Below, one piece after another: positions 15,055-15,112 of a stretch of DNA of 15,112 bases. The DNA is taken from the NCBI GenBank assembly GCA_004335835.1, contig RWJK01000177.1, positions 1 to 15,112 of the forward strand, given 5' to 3'. The notes under the pieces are model-generated. The model was given only the letters and a program-made list of their open reading frames with translations, did not search any database and was not told where the DNA came from. The DNA is from Scenedesmus sp. ARA3 (Eukaryota > Chlorophyta > Chlorophyceae > Sphaeropleales > Scenedesmaceae). Numbering within the stretch: the first letter of the stretch is position 1; each line of letters begins with the position of its first letter. The position numbers and the translations under genes are program-made.

Positions 15055-15112
<58 letters not shown>
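15055..15112 (+). repeat. (CTG)19+ running off the window end
   Basis: Uninterrupted 58 bases, the longest pure trinucleotide tract in the window; its true length is unknown because the window stops inside it. Confidence 0.97.

Overview
The window looks like nuclear DNA of a green alga, probably a chlorophycean (Chlamydomonas/Volvox/Haematococcus-like). Reasons: a plant-type fatty-acid alpha-dioxygenase split by many GT-AG introns, C/G-rich third codon positions, TGCAG acceptors, and very abundant (CAG)n/(CTG)n microsatellites. The genus is an inference.

The main gene lies on the minus strand. I can join twelve exons between 13578 (ATG) and 4890 (stop) into a 645-residue protein with no stop or frameshift; every junction is GT-AG and phase-compatible. 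It carries the heme-dioxygenase landmarks in order: HDW with the distal His, WW..G..IYG, EHN, IHTVEWT, YRMH with the catalytic Tyr and proximal heme His, GALELRNFP, D.WRGRES, RRLESDRFYT and a C-terminal RHVPEL...NAFIPW. It is therefore an alpha-DOX/PIOX-type enzyme of the animal-heme-peroxidase superfamily.

The striking part is its introns. Nine of eleven consist largely of tandem, diverged copies of the neighbouring exon edge together with its splice site. Copies of an exon's start (with acceptor) always lie upstream of that exon, and copies of its end (with donor) always lie downstream. I call these boundary echoes. Examples: about nine copies of the exon 6 start (8790-9775), five of the exon 5 end (9871-10404), five of the exon 7 end (7410-7968), four of the exon 3 end. 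The terminal exon shows the same thing: its start is copied upstream, and its end is copied downstream down to a 29-bp minisatellite. In transcript orientation, trinucleotide tracts read CTG beside acceptors and CAG beside donors. Some echoes differ from the exon almost only at synonymous sites, so some may be used as alternative splice sites or last exons.

Left of this gene, 1070-2171 (plus) holds a probable two-exon gene of unknown function ending in Gln/Cys/Ser/Ala homopolymers, convergent with the dioxygenase gene. 2172-4328 holds no gene I can support, only short degenerate repeats. To the right, 13579-15112 is the dioxygenase 5' flank plus a weak candidate first exon of a divergent plus-strand gene (14064). 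At the right edge a 72-74 bp repeat and an uninterrupted (CTG)19 look like start echoes of a plus-strand exon just outside the window.
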